DNA from: Streptomyces sp. NBC_00690
Lineage (GTDB): Bacteria; Actinomycetota; Actinomycetes; Streptomycetales; Streptomycetaceae
Reading direction: 5' to 3'
Assembly: GCF_036226685.1 (NCBI RefSeq)
Contig: NZ_CP109009.1
Coordinates: forward strand, 4,278,001-4,342,000
DNA length: 64,000 bases
Part shown: one piece after another, positions 17,501 through 28,554 of the stretch
How positions within the stretch are numbered: position 1 is the first letter of the stretch
How the letters are laid out: every line of letters begins with the position of its first letter
The notes under the pieces: model-generated
The model's database searches: none
What the model saw: only the letters and a program-made list of their open reading frames with translations
Told to the model about the DNA's origin: nothing
Program-made: the position numbers and the translations under genes

Positions 17501-18838
17501 ATGACTCAGGGGGCCGGTCAGGGACCCGTGGTGCGGACGGCAACATTGCGTGATTTCCGCGTACCACCGTATGCACAGGTGCCCGTACAGTCGCAGCTGG
17601 CCGAGGAGCAGGAGCCCCCGTCGGCTCCCCAGCCCTCCACGGCCTCAGAATCCGCATCACAGATGGAGGCACAGCAGGCTGCTCAGGTTCCTGAGGTGTC
17701 CCGAGAGCATGAGACACCCCACGCACCGCAGAGTTACCCCATGTCACCGATGCCCCAGCGGTCCGCGGCCTCGGAGCAGCGCCCTTCGCCCCACCCGGCT
17801 CCCGTCCCACCGCAGCCGTCCTCCACACCGGAGCCCCTGCACCAACAGCCGAGCCGCCTGCCCCCGCACGACACCCACCCCGGGAACGCCATTCCCGAGG
17901 ACGAAATGCCCGAGGACTACACCCCCACCGAGCGCGACCTGCCGGTGATCCGGCGCAGTGCCGAGAACGACACGCTCCAGATGCCGACCACGTCGGGGGC
18001 CGCGGCCACCTCCGACGGCCTCGGCCCGCTCTACGTCGTCGGCGACGTCCATGGATACCTCGACGAACTGATCGACGCACTCACCGCCCAGGGGCTGATC
18101 GACGGTGACGGGGGCTGGGCCGCGGGCAACGCCCGTCTCTGGTTCCTCGGCGACTTCACCGACCGCGGTCCCGACGGGATCGGCGTCATCGACCTGGTGA
18201 TGCGGCTCTCCGCCGAGGCCGCAGCGGCCGGCGGCTACTGCAAGGCCCTGATGGGCAACCACGAACTGCTCCTGCTGGGTGCCAAACGCTTCGGCGACAC
18301 CCCGGTCAACTCGGGCGCGGGCACCGCCACCTTCCAGGCCGCCTGGCTGCTCAACGGCGGGCAGAAGGTCGATATGGACCGGCTCCAGGACGTCCATGTG
18401 CAGTGGATGGCCCGGCTCGACGCCGTGGTCGAAGAGGACCGGCATCTGCTGATGCACTCGGACACCACGGCCTACCTCGACTACGGCTCCACCATCGAGG
18501 ACGTCAACGAAGCCGTTCACGAGATCCTCACCCGCAATGACGCCGACGAGTGCTGGGACCTCTTCCGCAAGCTCACCAAGCGGTTCGCCTTCCGTGACGA
18601 GGGAGGCGCCCAAGCCGTGCGAGACCTGCTCGCGGCCTACGGCGGCCAGCGCATCGTGCACGGTCACAGCCCCATTCCCTATCTGCTGGGCGAGGTCGGG
18701 AACGAGGACGGGGAAGAGACCGAACGCACGGTCATCGACGGCCCCCATGTGTACGCGGACGGGCTCGCCATCGCCATGGACGGCGGAGTGACCATGGCCG
18801 GAAAGCTACTGGTCGTCCAACTTCCCCTGCCCGATTAG
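17501..18838 (+). CDS. Metallophosphoesterase with long disordered N-terminus
   Basis: A calcineurin-like phosphoesterase of 445 residues with a PPP/bis(5'-nucleosyl)-tetraphosphatase-type core. Residues 1 to about 165 are Pro/Gln/Glu-rich and probably disordered. The core shows GDVHGYLDE, FLGDFTDRGPDG, LMGNHELLLLG and late VHGHSP, the full set of metal-ligand motifs, so it should be active. The start is taken as ATG 17501 because GGAGGGG precedes it; the upstream GTG at 17468 adds 11 residues. The substrate could be a phosphoprotein or dinucleoside polyphosphate. No operon partner is evident. Confidence 0.85.
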   Translation: MTQGAGQGPVVRTATLRDFRVPPYAQVPVQSQLAEEQEPPSAPQPSTASESASQMEAQQAAQVPEVSREHETPHAPQSYPMSPMPQRSAASEQRPSPHPAPVPPQPSSTPEPLHQQPSRLPPHDTHPGNAIPEDEMPEDYTPTERDLPVIRRSAENDTLQMPTTSGAAATSDGLGPLYVVGDVHGYLDELIDALTAQGLIDGDGGWAAGNARLWFLGDFTDRGPDGIGVIDLVMRLSAEAAAAGGYCKALMGNHELLLLGAKRFGDTPVNSGAGTATFQAAWLLNGGQKVDMDRLQDVHVQWMARLDAVVEEDRHLLMHSDTTAYLDYGSTIEDVNEAVHEILTRNDADECWDLFRKLTKRFAFRDEGGAQAVRDLLAAYGGQRIVHGHSPIPYLLGEVGNEDGEETERTVIDGPHVYADGLAIAMDGGVTMAGKLLVVQLPLPD

Positions 18839-18984
18839 CAAAGCGCGACCCCGATTTATGGAAACCCCCTGTCACGCCGTGCGGTAACCGCTCTACCATC
18901 TGCATATCCGTAGCAGGCTCTCCTCCGTTTCCGCCCAACCGTCCGTCAAAAGCGGGCGATTCGGGCCCTACGGAGCATCGGGGG

Positions 18985-19806
18985 ATGCAGATGAAAAGCG
19001 CTCCGCACCTGCTGAACGAGGACCGCGCCGAATATGAGCGGGTCCTCGAAGAGGCACTGCGCAATGCGCCGGACCGACCTGATCTCGCTGCCATAGGGCA
19101 ACGACTGAATGCAGCACAACTACGCACGATGGCCTTGAACGCGACGGCGTCGATCACTGGCGCCGCCGCAGCCGAGTACGAGCACTATGTGAAGATCCGC
19201 GAGGAAACCCGCGCATCCGCAGCGGCGGCGGTCACCCATGATTCCGTACAGGCACCGGACGGGCCGGCCGAACGGGGTGCGGGACTCGCGGCCGTGATCG
19301 GCGCCCTGGCACCGGTGCTCGCCGGCACGGCAGCGGTGATCTTCCTGTTGATCGGCTACAGCCTCAGAATGCTGGAGCCCGTTCCCACCATCGCCCGCTC
19401 ACTGGTGTCCGCCGGCTGGTTCTTCGGCGCACTCGCCGCCGTCGCCATCCTCGCCGCGGGCATCGGACTGCTGGTGACAGCCCTGCGCAACGGGGCAACA
19501 CAGGTACACGCGGCGGAGGCGCCGGACGAGTTGCCCGACGAGGTGGCCCGCGCCAAGGACGCCTGGCGACACGCCCTGGTGGAGCGCGGCGTCCTGCCCT
19601 TCCTCCAGACGGCCTTGAACGACCCAAGCGTCGACCCCGCCTCCACCACTCCTCCGCGCCCTCTGGGCCGGATCCCCAAGGTGGGCTACAGCGGACCGGA
19701 CTACTCCAGTCCCAGCAAGGGCGCGACCAAGGGGCAGCGCCCCACCTTCACCAGCCCCGACTTCTCCAGCCCTGATTTCGGCGGTCCGGAGCACCAGCCG
19801 GACTGA
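18985..19806 (+). CDS. Hypothetical protein with two transmembrane helices
   Basis: I do not recognise a named family in this 273-residue protein. The N-terminal 90 residues are helical and charged. Two hydrophobic segments, about residues 96-120 (AAVIGALAPVLAGTAAVIFL) and 138-162 (SAGWFFGALAAVAILAAGI), form a hairpin. A soluble tail ends in short repeats of the form SPDFSSPDFGGPE. Both termini are probably cytoplasmic. GGGGG lies before the ATG pair at 18985/18991. A hairpin follows at 19861. Confidence 0.75.
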   Translation: MQMKSAPHLLNEDRAEYERVLEEALRNAPDRPDLAAIGQRLNAAQLRTMALNATASITGAAAAEYEHYVKIREETRASAAAAVTHDSVQAPDGPAERGAGLAAVIGALAPVLAGTAAVIFLLIGYSLRMLEPVPTIARSLVSAGWFFGALAAVAILAAGIGLLVTALRNGATQVHAAEAPDELPDEVARAKDAWRHALVERGVLPFLQTALNDPSVDPASTTPPRPLGRIPKVGYSGPDYSSPSKGATKGQRPTFTSPDFSSPDFGGPEHQPD

Positions 19807-19860
19807 CCATCCCGTCCGATGGTCCGTGCGGGATGCCGACCATCGGGCGCGGGACCCGTC

Positions 19861-19898
19861 GTCTCCACGGTCCGGCCGAACGCCGGTGCCGTGGAGAC
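19861..19898. terminator. Bidirectional hairpin between convergent genes
   Basis: A 10-bp outer stem (19861-19870 with 19889-19898) and a 5-bp inner stem have a 5-nt loop. The structure sits between the two-TM protein gene and thiC, which converge. The remainder of the 355-bp gap (19807-20161) shows nothing else I can support. Confidence 0.65.
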
Positions 19899-20161
19899 GA
19901 TCCGGGCCCGGCAGATGAACGCGGTACGGGCAGGAAGCGTGAGTCCGGGTGAAGTGCGGGACAACGTGGGCGTGGTACCGCGCGAGCACCCACAGTGGCC
20001 GCGCCGAGGTACTGGCATCGAGCCCCCGGAACCCCCACGCCAGCCTGGTCCACCCGCGGCCCCGCGAGTACCCCACAGGGGATTCGCCCGGCCCGAGCGG
20101 GCCGACCCCAGGCCCCGTACCGACGTGACTCGGCTCGGGAGGAAGTCAGCCCGCTGCCCGA

Positions 20162-22130
<1,969 letters not shown>

Positions 22131-22209
22131 GTGCAAAGGTGCCACCACGCTAGCGCCCTTTCTGGCGCGCTGAACAGAGGCCCCCTGCCGTTCTTGCGAT
22201 GATCGGTCG

Positions 22210-24048
22210 GTGACCTCTTCGCCGTCCGACCCCCAGCAAGGGCTCGATCCCCAGTGGGGACCTGTCTCTCCGGAGTCCCATCGTCCGCCACGGGAGTCGT
22301 TGGAGCGCTCGCAGGAGACACCGGACTCTCCCCCCAACCCCGTCCCACCGCGCCAGCGGCCGATGCCCGCGTGGCCCGAGCCCCAGGGCCAACCCCCGGG
22401 CCCCGCAGACGACTCGGGAAGCGTCCCCGCGCATCCGCCGGCCCATGGCTACGGCGCTGCCCAGTCGCCGTACGCCCCCGGCCCTCAAGGCCACCACGGC
22501 CCTCCGGACGCGGCGCTGCGGGACCGGCCCGTCCCACACGGCGCCCGGGGCCACGAGCCCAACGGGCAGTTCGCCACGCCCGTCCCTTCCACCGCCCCTG
22601 GCCACGACCACGACCATCCTCCGGGCCGTCCCTCTCCCGCCGCCCCGTCCGGTCACTCCCACTCGCACAGTCATGGCCCCGCCATGCCCGTCTCACGTCA
22701 CCTTCGCAAGGTGATCGCCGCGGTGCTGATTCCTTTCGCCACCGCGGTCGTCGTGGGCCTCCTCGTGCTCTGGCCCGGCTCAGCGCCGGGTCATGAACGC
22801 ACCGGCGTCGGGTTCGACCGGCAGACCGAGCAGGGCAAGGTGACCAGCGTGCAGCGGGTCGACTGCAAGGACGTGAACGTCGCCCAGGTGCCGCCGACGG
22901 GAGACACCAGCACTCCGGAGGGCCGGGAGGCGGTCAACGCCCAGCAGGGCCAGTGCAAGAAGGCGAAGGTCCAGCTCACCTCGGGCAAGGACATGGGGCG
23001 CGTCTTCACCGAAGTCATCCAGCCCGATGCCTCACGGCAGTTGCAACAGGGCCAGGAAGTGGTGGTCGCGTACGCTCCCGACGCCCCGCGCGACCTCCAG
23101 TACGCCGTCATCGATGTGAACCGTGGCTTCCCGATGACCCTGCTCGCCGGGATCTTCGCCCTCGCCGTGGTGCTCGTGGGACGGATGCGTGGGGTGATGG
23201 CGCTGATCGCGCTGGTCATCTCCTTCGCCGTACTGACCCTGTTCATCCTGCCCGCCATCTTGGACGGGTCCAATCCGCTGGTCGTCGCGGTGGTCGGGGC
23301 CAGTGCGATCATGCTGGTCGCCCTCTATCTGTGCCACGGACTGACCGCTCGTACCTCGGTCGCCGTTCTGGGCACCCTGATCTCCCTTCTGCTGATCGGT
23401 CTGCTCGGCTCGCTCTACATCGGCTGGGCGCATCTGAGCGGCAACACGGACGACAACACCGGTCTGATCCACGGGCTGTACCCGAACATCGATATGAGCG
23501 GCCTCCTGCTGGCCGGTGTCATCATCGGCTCGCTCGGAGTGCTCGACGACGTCACCGTGACCCAGACGTCCGCGGTCTGGGAGTTGCACCAGGCAGACCC
23601 GAGGATGGGGCCCCGCGCGCTGTATCGCGCCGGCATCCGGATCGGACGCGACCACATCGCCTCCGTGGTCAACACGCTGGTGCTGGCCTACGCGGGCGCG
23701 GCGCTGCCCCTCCTGCTGCTCTTCTCGATCGCGCAGAGCAGTGTGGGCACGGTCGCCAACAGCGAACTGGTGGCGGAGGAGATCGTCCGGACCCTGATCG
23801 GCTCGATCGGTCTGGTGGCCTCCGTTCCGGTCACCACGGCACTCGCAGCTCTGGTGGTGTCCGCCGACCGCACGGCAGCCGGTGACGAAGCGGGCAGGGG
23901 AAGAGGCGGCGCTCCCGGCGGGCTGGGTGCTCCCCGTACGGCCGGGGACGGCACGGCGGAGCCCACCGGGCGACGCGGCGAGGGCGGACTGCCGGGCGGC
24001 GGCGGGGTCTTGACGCGTGGGGGCAAGGGGCGACGCCGCAAGAAGTAG
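22210..24048 (+). CDS. YibE/F family multi-spanning membrane protein
   Basis: A 612-residue membrane protein of unknown function. Residues 1-155 are Pro-rich and end in a histidine-rich stretch with HDHDH and HSHSHSHG. A first membrane helix follows (VIAAVLIPFATAVVVGLLVL), then an extracytoplasmic domain of about 115 residues with paired cysteines. After that come about seven helices of the YibE/F domain, including MTLLAGIFALAVVLVGRMRG and GVIIGSLGVLDDVTVTQTSA. The basic/Gly tail is cytoplasmic. It starts with a GTG at 22210 and is divergent from thiC. The His cluster hints at metal binding, which is inference. Confidence 0.85.
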   Translation: MTSSPSDPQQGLDPQWGPVSPESHRPPRESLERSQETPDSPPNPVPPRQRPMPAWPEPQGQPPGPADDSGSVPAHPPAHGYGAAQSPYAPGPQGHHGPPDAALRDRPVPHGARGHEPNGQFATPVPSTAPGHDHDHPPGRPSPAAPSGHSHSHSHGPAMPVSRHLRKVIAAVLIPFATAVVVGLLVLWPGSAPGHERTGVGFDRQTEQGKVTSVQRVDCKDVNVAQVPPTGDTSTPEGREAVNAQQGQCKKAKVQLTSGKDMGRVFTEVIQPDASRQLQQGQEVVVAYAPDAPRDLQYAVIDVNRGFPMTLLAGIFALAVVLVGRMRGVMALIALVISFAVLTLFILPAILDGSNPLVVAVVGASAIMLVALYLCHGLTARTSVAVLGTLISLLLIGLLGSLYIGWAHLSGNTDDNTGLIHGLYPNIDMSGLLLAGVIIGSLGVLDDVTVTQTSAVWELHQADPRMGPRALYRAGIRIGRDHIASVVNTLVLAYAGAALPLLLLFSIAQSSVGTVANSELVAEEIVRTLIGSIGLVASVPVTTALAALVVSADRTAAGDEAGRGRGGAPGGLGAPRTAGDGTAEPTGRRGEGGLPGGGGVLTRGGKGRRRKK

Positions 24049-24075
24049 CGTCGGAGCGGGGTGGGCAGCTCCTCC

Positions 24076-24099
24076 GGCCCGTGCTTCGGCCCGTGCTTC
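24076..24099. repeat. 12-bp direct tandem duplication
   Basis: Two copies of GGCCCGTGCTTC lie head to tail in the 139-bp gap between the convergent yibE/F-type gene and ssgA. Nothing else is recognisable in that gap. Confidence 0.6.
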
Positions 24100-24187
24100 G
24101 GCCCGGGGGCCCGTGGCCTGTGCGGCCCCGGAGTGGAGGAGGCGTTGGGGGAGACCCCGTCGCCGCCCTCCGCAGGTGACCGCGGCC

Positions 24188-24622
24188 TCAGCCGGCGTTC
24201 TCCTCGGCCAGGATCTCCTGGAGGGCCTTGTCCAGATTCCCTTCGAAGTCTCCGAAGGTTCGTTCCTGCCCCAGTGGCACCAGCTTGTCGGTGCGGTCGA
24301 GGAAGGCCACGACCGGTGCGGTGCGTACGTGGAACAGGGCCCGGTCCGCGCCGACTTGGAGCCGAATGGCGATGTCGGCCAGCTCCTCCGGGCCCGTGGG
24401 GCCGATGTGCACATCACCGTCACCGCTTGGCCCCAGCACCCCGTCCAGGAGGAGATCGCGACTGAAGACCCAGGTCACAGGCGCGTCTCCAGGTAGATGG
24501 AAGGTCATCCGCAGAGCGTACGGATCGTCCGTCGCATACCGGAGCTCCACCGGAATCCGGAACGACAGCTCCTCGGAGACAAGGAAACTCATCAAGACCT
24601 CGGCCTGGACCGACTCGCGCAT
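24188..24622 (-). CDS. ssgA: Sporulation-specific cell division protein SsgA
   Basis: SsgA-like proteins are specific to sporulating actinomycetes. SsgA itself marks sites of hyphal branching and septation and promotes sporulation-specific division. The 144-residue protein contains the characteristic MSFLVSEELSFRIPVELRY, MTFHLPGDAPVTWVF and FLDRTDKLVPLGQE. The longer start at 24622 gives the MRESVQAEV leader also found in S. griseus SsgA. An ATG at 24592, preceded by GAGG, is the alternative start. It lies 120 bp downstream of, and in the same direction as, the IclR-type gene (ssgR), its known activator in S. coelicolor. Confidence 0.93.
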   Translation of the reverse strand: MRESVQAEVLMSFLVSEELSFRIPVELRYATDDPYALRMTFHLPGDAPVTWVFSRDLLLDGVLGPSGDGDVHIGPTGPEELADIAIRLQVGADRALFHVRTAPVVAFLDRTDKLVPLGQERTFGDFEGNLDKALQEILAEENAG

Positions 24623-24742
24623 CGTCTACCCCGCAGTGAATGAAACCCGCTGAAAGCCTGCCGAAAACGGCCAGGAATGATCCCCCTGGCGCTCTTGCCG
24701 TAATCGTGCTGCACACGCTAGAGGACTACAAGGAGTGATTTT

Positions 24743-25510
24743 TCAGATACTGATAGAGAATGCCAGCGCGTCGAGCAGCCCGGCAACTCCGCTGCGTAGT
24801 TGTTCGACTGCGGGAAGCAACCTCTCCTGTTGGTGGAGGGGTAGAGAAATGGCCATCGCGGCTGCGTTGGAGCCGACCATCATGGGGATGGCAGCGCACA
24901 CCGTGCCCAAGGCGTACTCCTGGCGCTCGACCACCGGTTGCGTACGACCCGTGGCGGCGAGCCGCTCCACGAGTGCGCGGCGATCGGACACGGAGTACCG
25001 CGTGACGGGTTGCACGGGATGACGATCGAGGTGGTCCCCGAGCGCGGCGTCGTCGAGTTGGCTCAGTAGGCACTGGCCCACGGCGTGGGCGTGGCCGGTC
25101 TCCCGGAAGTTCGCCCACTCCGCGACGGCCGGGGCGTGAGGGCTGTCGGCATAGGCGACCAGCTCAATCTCGCCCTCGCGGTACAGGGCGAAGTAGACGG
25201 GGACGCCCAGCGCGTCCCGCCAGTGGTGGAGGGACTCTTCAAGTCTGCTGCGACGATTCTGCACAGCGCCGCCGACCGCGAGTCGTTCCACCGCGCCACC
25301 GAGGACGAAGACGCCCTTCTCCCGGAGCAGATAGCCCTCGTGGGTCAGGGTGCGCAGCAGATGGTAGGCGGTGGGAAGGGGAATGCCCGCCTCCCTCGCC
25401 AGTTGCTTCGCGGGCGCGCCGTCCCGATGGGAGGCAGCGGCCTCCAGCAGTCGAAGGGCCCGCTGCACCGAAGTGATCAGCGTTGGGGCAGCGTGCGGAG
25501 CTGTGGCCAT
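24743..25510 (-). CDS. ssgR: IclR family regulator, likely SsgR
   Basis: An IclR-type activator of 255 residues. The N-terminal winged helix (about residues 10-70, with AKQLAREAGIPLPTAYHLLR) is followed by the IclR effector domain (LEESLHHWRDALGVPVYFALY, GTVCAAIPMMVGSNAAAMAIS). In S. coelicolor the IclR-type gene immediately upstream of ssgA is SsgR, which activates ssgA independently of the whi genes. Assignment rests on this synteny. It has no TTA codon. The ATG is at 25510. Confidence 0.9.
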   Translation of the reverse strand: MATAPHAAPTLITSVQRALRLLEAAASHRDGAPAKQLAREAGIPLPTAYHLLRTLTHEGYLLREKGVFVLGGAVERLAVGGAVQNRRSRLEESLHHWRDALGVPVYFALYREGEIELVAYADSPHAPAVAEWANFRETGHAHAVGQCLLSQLDDAALGDHLDRHPVQPVTRYSVSDRRALVERLAATGRTQPVVERQEYALGTVCAAIPMMVGSNAAAMAISLPLHQQERLLPAVEQLRSGVAGLLDALAFSISI

Positions 25511-25719
25511 AGGTCAACCCCCAGGCATGGTGACGGGCGCCGTGCCCGCCCGCGGGGGCCGCCCCCGCGCGCCCGCCGCACGGCCGCCCCGGAACCTACC
25601 TGAAGGGAGAAGTTCCGGGGGCCGAGGGACGGCTTGCCACTGTAATGGCCGTCAGACTGGAGGGACCTGGCCTTTGCCGGCCGTTCCCCCGGCCGGGTTA
25701 ACACCCCTGCGGAGAGCGC

Positions 25720-25938
25720 CTACCAATCCTCGCGCGAACTGGGGGAACCGGTGAACTTCCGTACGACGAAGATGAGTCCGGCGACGAGGGCGACGAAGAG
25801 CAGCACGTTGAAGAGCAGGCTGACCACGAATCCGAGGACGTTGGCGATCAGCCCTCCGAAGACGGACAGGACGACCACCGGAACGGCAACCCACTTCACC
25901 CACCAGGGCAGTCCAGCGAAGATCTCCCGCATGGCCAT
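25720..25938 (-). CDS. Small membrane protein, DUF5326 type
   Basis: A 72-residue protein starting MAMREIFAGLPWWVKW. Two hydrophobic stretches (VKWVAVPVVVLSVFGGL and VVSLLFNVLLFVALVAGLIF) form a hairpin, and the short tail ends SREDW. It resembles the Streptomyces DUF5326 small proteins found beside ssgR. The start is set at 25938 because AAAGAGG lies about 7 nt upstream. The function is unknown. Confidence 0.85.
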   Translation of the reverse strand: MAMREIFAGLPWWVKWVAVPVVVLSVFGGLIANVLGFVVSLLFNVLLFVALVAGLIFVVRKFTGSPSSREDW

Positions 25939-26151
25939 CGCCTTACCTCTTTCTCCTCTGTGCATCATCGGTCCACCGGACGCCCCAGGTGTCCCAGAAG
26001 GGGTCTGCTGAACCTCCTGACCTCTGCCTTCGATGCTAGGCGGACCCATGGGGTGAGCGGGGCCCCGACAGCCCTTGCTCTCCCCTGACCGACCCCCTAG
26101 GGACCGTGGTGGACCCGACTCCGCTCGGAGCAGGAATCCTGGGCGGGGGCC

Positions 26152-26469
26152 TCAGCTCTCGGGAGGAGAGAAGACCACCATCACCCGCAGGTCCTCGGTG
26201 ATGTGGTGGAACTTGTGCGGCACCCCGGCAGGTACGTAGACCACACTGCCGCGACCGACCTGGGTCGTCTCCATACCGACCGTGATCGCCGCGCGGCCAC
26301 TGACGACGAAGTAGACCTCGTCCTCGGCATGGGGAAGTTGCGGATCGAGATCGCCGGAGTCCAGCGCATAGAGGCCGACGGACATGTTCCGCTCGCGCAA
26401 GAACTGGAGGTAGGCGCCGTCGTTGGCGGCCCTCTCGACCTCCAGTTCGTCCAGTCGGAATGCCTTCAT
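26152..26469 (-). CDS. Cupin-domain protein
   Basis: A single-domain cupin of 105 residues. Motif 1 is degenerate but present around LPHAEDEVYFVVSGRAAITV, and motif 2 is VYVPAGVPHKFHHI. The HxE and late His pattern could bind a metal. Such proteins may be isomerases, dioxygenases or ligand sensors, and none can be chosen. It is divergent from the holin-like gene 51 bp away. Confidence 0.8.
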   Translation of the reverse strand: MKAFRLDELEVERAANDGAYLQFLRERNMSVGLYALDSGDLDPQLPHAEDEVYFVVSGRAAITVGMETTQVGRGSVVYVPAGVPHKFHHITEDLRVMVVFSPPES

Positions 26470-26520
26470 CGTCTATCCGCCCCTGCCATTGGTCCGATCA
26501 CGTCTGCCACGATCAGACGC

Positions 26521-26898
26521 ATGATGAATCTTCTCGTCAAGACGATCGCCAATGCTGTGGCCCTGGCCATCGCCATCTGGTTGCTCTCGGACATCACGCT
26601 GACCGGTGACAGCACCGGCAAGAAAACAACGACCCTGATCGTGGTCGCCCTGATCTTCGGGCTGGTCAACGCGGTCGTCAAGCCGATCGTGAAACTGCTG
26701 ACCCTGCCGCTGTTCGTTCTCACACTGGGCTTGATCACACTGATCGTCAATGCGCTGATGCTGCTGCTGACGTCCTGGTTCGCCGACAAGCTCGATCTGA
26801 ACTTCCACGTCGAAGGCTTCTGGACCGCCGTACTGGGCGGCCTGATCATCTCGCTGGTCTCCTGGGCGCTCAGCGTCGCCCTGCCCGACAAGGACTGA
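26521..26898 (+). CDS. Phage holin family IV-like membrane protein
   Basis: A 125-residue protein with four predicted membrane helices: LVKTIANAVALAIAIWLLSD, then TLIVVALIFGLVNAVVKPIV, LPLFVLTLGLITLIVNALML and AVLGGLIISLVSWALSVAL. It matches the chromosomal 'mycobacterial 4TMS phage holin' family (YvlD-like), which is common in actinobacteria outside any prophage. No phage genes surround it. Two adjacent ATGs (26521, 26524) are possible starts. Confidence 0.85.
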   Translation: MMNLLVKTIANAVALAIAIWLLSDITLTGDSTGKKTTTLIVVALIFGLVNAVVKPIVKLLTLPLFVLTLGLITLIVNALMLLLTSWFADKLDLNFHVEGFWTAVLGGLIISLVSWALSVALPDKD

Positions 26899-27039
26899 GG
26901 CCGCACGGACCCCGCGCTCCGGGACTTTCAGGACTTTCGGGCCCTTCGGTGCTTTCGGTTCCTTCGGAGCCGGACCCGCCCACCACCCACCACAGCCGAG
27001 CAGGACTCAGCCGAGCACGACGAGGATCGAAACCACACG

Positions 27040-28197
27040 ATGAACAGCGCACAGAGCCCGGGAGACGGGACGAGGGCGGTACGGGCCGGATTGCCCGAGC
27101 CGGTGAAGCACGAGCCGACCCTGCCTGGTCCGGTCTTCGCCGCCCATTTCCATCTGCCGGGCGAACCGACCGGACCGTACACCTACGGACGGGACTCCAA
27201 TCCCACCTGGACCCTTCTGGAGAGGGCGATCGGTGAGCTGGAGGCGCCGGGCGTCCCGGTCGAGACCGTGACCTTCGCGTCCGGGATGGCGGCGATCTCG
27301 GCCGTGCTCTTCTCCCAGCTCAGAACCGGGGACGCGGTGGTGTTGCCCAGTGACGGCTACCAGGCGCTTCCCTTGGTGCGGGAACAGTTGGAGGCGTACG
27401 GAATCGAGGTGCGAACGGCACCCACGCGTGAGGACCGCCAGCTGTCGGTCCTGGACGGGGCACGGCTCCTCTGGATCGAGAGCCCGTCCAATCCCGGGCT
27501 CGACGTGTGCGACATCCGCCGGCTCACGGAGGCGGCACACCGGGCGGGCGCACTGGTCGCCGTCGACAACACCCTGGCGACCCCGTTGGGACAGCGCCCG
27601 CTGGAACTGGGCGCGGACTTCTCGGTCGCCAGTGACACCAAGGGCCTGACCGGCCATGGCGATCTCCTCCTCGGCCATGTGAGCTGTCGCAATGCCGACC
27701 TGGCGGAAGGCGTACGGCGTTGGCGCAAGGTGGTCGGCGCGATTCCCGGGCCGATGGAGGCTTGGCTCGCACACCGCTCGCTCGCCACGCTCCAGCTGCG
27801 GATCGAGCGCAGCTGCGCCAACGCCCTGGCACTGGCTCGGGCGCTGAGCGAGCGCGGCGAAGTGGGTGGGCTGCGGTATCCGGGGCTTCCCACCGATCCC
27901 TCGTACCCAATGGCTTCGCTCCAGATGAAGCGCTATGGCGGGATCGTCTCCTTCGTGCTGCCCGACCGGGCCCACGCGGAAAGGTTCCTGGACGCCCTGC
28001 GACTCGTGGACGACGCCACGAGCTTCGGTGGAGTGCGCTCATCGGCGGAGCGCAGGGGCCGCTGGGGCGGGGATGCGGTGCCCGAGGGCTTCGTACGGCT
28101 CTCGGCGGGCGCGGAGGACACGGAGGACCTGGTGGCCGATGTGCTGCGAGCGCTGGACGAGGCAGTCGACGAGCCGGCGACACGACCCTTGCGCTGA
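27040..28197 (+). CDS. Cystathionine gamma-lyase/synthase-type PLP enzyme
   Basis: A trans-sulfuration family enzyme of 385 residues. It has YTYGRDSNPTW near the N-terminus, ASGMAAISAVLFS, the LWIESPSNPGLDVCDI strand, the cofactor aspartate in VAVDNTLATP and the PLP lysine in SDTKGLTGHGDLLLGHV. The late FGGVRSSAERR differs from the usual S(S)LGG..S motif of MetB, so the exact reaction (cystathionine lyase, synthase or a related sulfur-compound lyase) is open. It stands alone and is followed by a hairpin at 28376. Confidence 0.87.
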   Translation: MNSAQSPGDGTRAVRAGLPEPVKHEPTLPGPVFAAHFHLPGEPTGPYTYGRDSNPTWTLLERAIGELEAPGVPVETVTFASGMAAISAVLFSQLRTGDAVVLPSDGYQALPLVREQLEAYGIEVRTAPTREDRQLSVLDGARLLWIESPSNPGLDVCDIRRLTEAAHRAGALVAVDNTLATPLGQRPLELGADFSVASDTKGLTGHGDLLLGHVSCRNADLAEGVRRWRKVVGAIPGPMEAWLAHRSLATLQLRIERSCANALALARALSERGEVGGLRYPGLPTDPSYPMASLQMKRYGGIVSFVLPDRAHAERFLDALRLVDDATSFGGVRSSAERRGRWGGDAVPEGFVRLSAGAEDTEDLVADVLRALDEAVDEPATRPLR

Positions 28198-28554
28198 CGG
28201 CGATCCATCCGTCGTACGGCGGCACATCAAGGCCCGGACGGAAAGGCTCCACAGGACGGTCACACGTGAATGCGGTTTGGCGGCGAGAACGGGGGCACCC
28301 ATGGGTACGGACGGAGATCCTCGGGCAGTCAAAGCGGGCGCGCCCGTCAAGGACAGAAGGTCCGAAGCCGTTGGTGGGCGGTCCGAACCTCCCCCCTCGT
28401 GGCTCGGACCGCCCCGGTTCATCCCCCCGAAGAACCTCGTGACCAAGGCTAGTTGACTCTGCGTCAGTGTCCAATCACAGTAACGACAGCGACCTATCGA
28501 CTTATTTATAGTTGTCCGATCCGCGAGCATCGTCGGTCGAGAGGGGCGCTCGAC
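28198..28554. other. Intergenic region upstream of the LysR gene
   Basis: This 357-bp gap holds the hairpin at 28376 and an AT-rich segment at 28480-28515 with CTATCGACTTATTTATAG, a loosely dyad T-N-A element of the kind bound by LysR proteins. It may be the autoregulatory site. No gene is seen. Confidence 0.35.
28376..28414 (+). terminator. Hairpin in the gap after the PLP enzyme gene
   Basis: An 11-bp perfect stem, GGGCGGTCCGA with TCGGACCGCCC, has a 17-nt loop and lies about 180 bp after the stop. Confidence 0.45.

Noticed and set aside
26521..26898. Prophage remnant suggested by the holin-like protein
   Set aside because: This holin-like family is common on actinobacterial chromosomes, and no lysin, integrase, tail genes or attachment-site repeats surround it.
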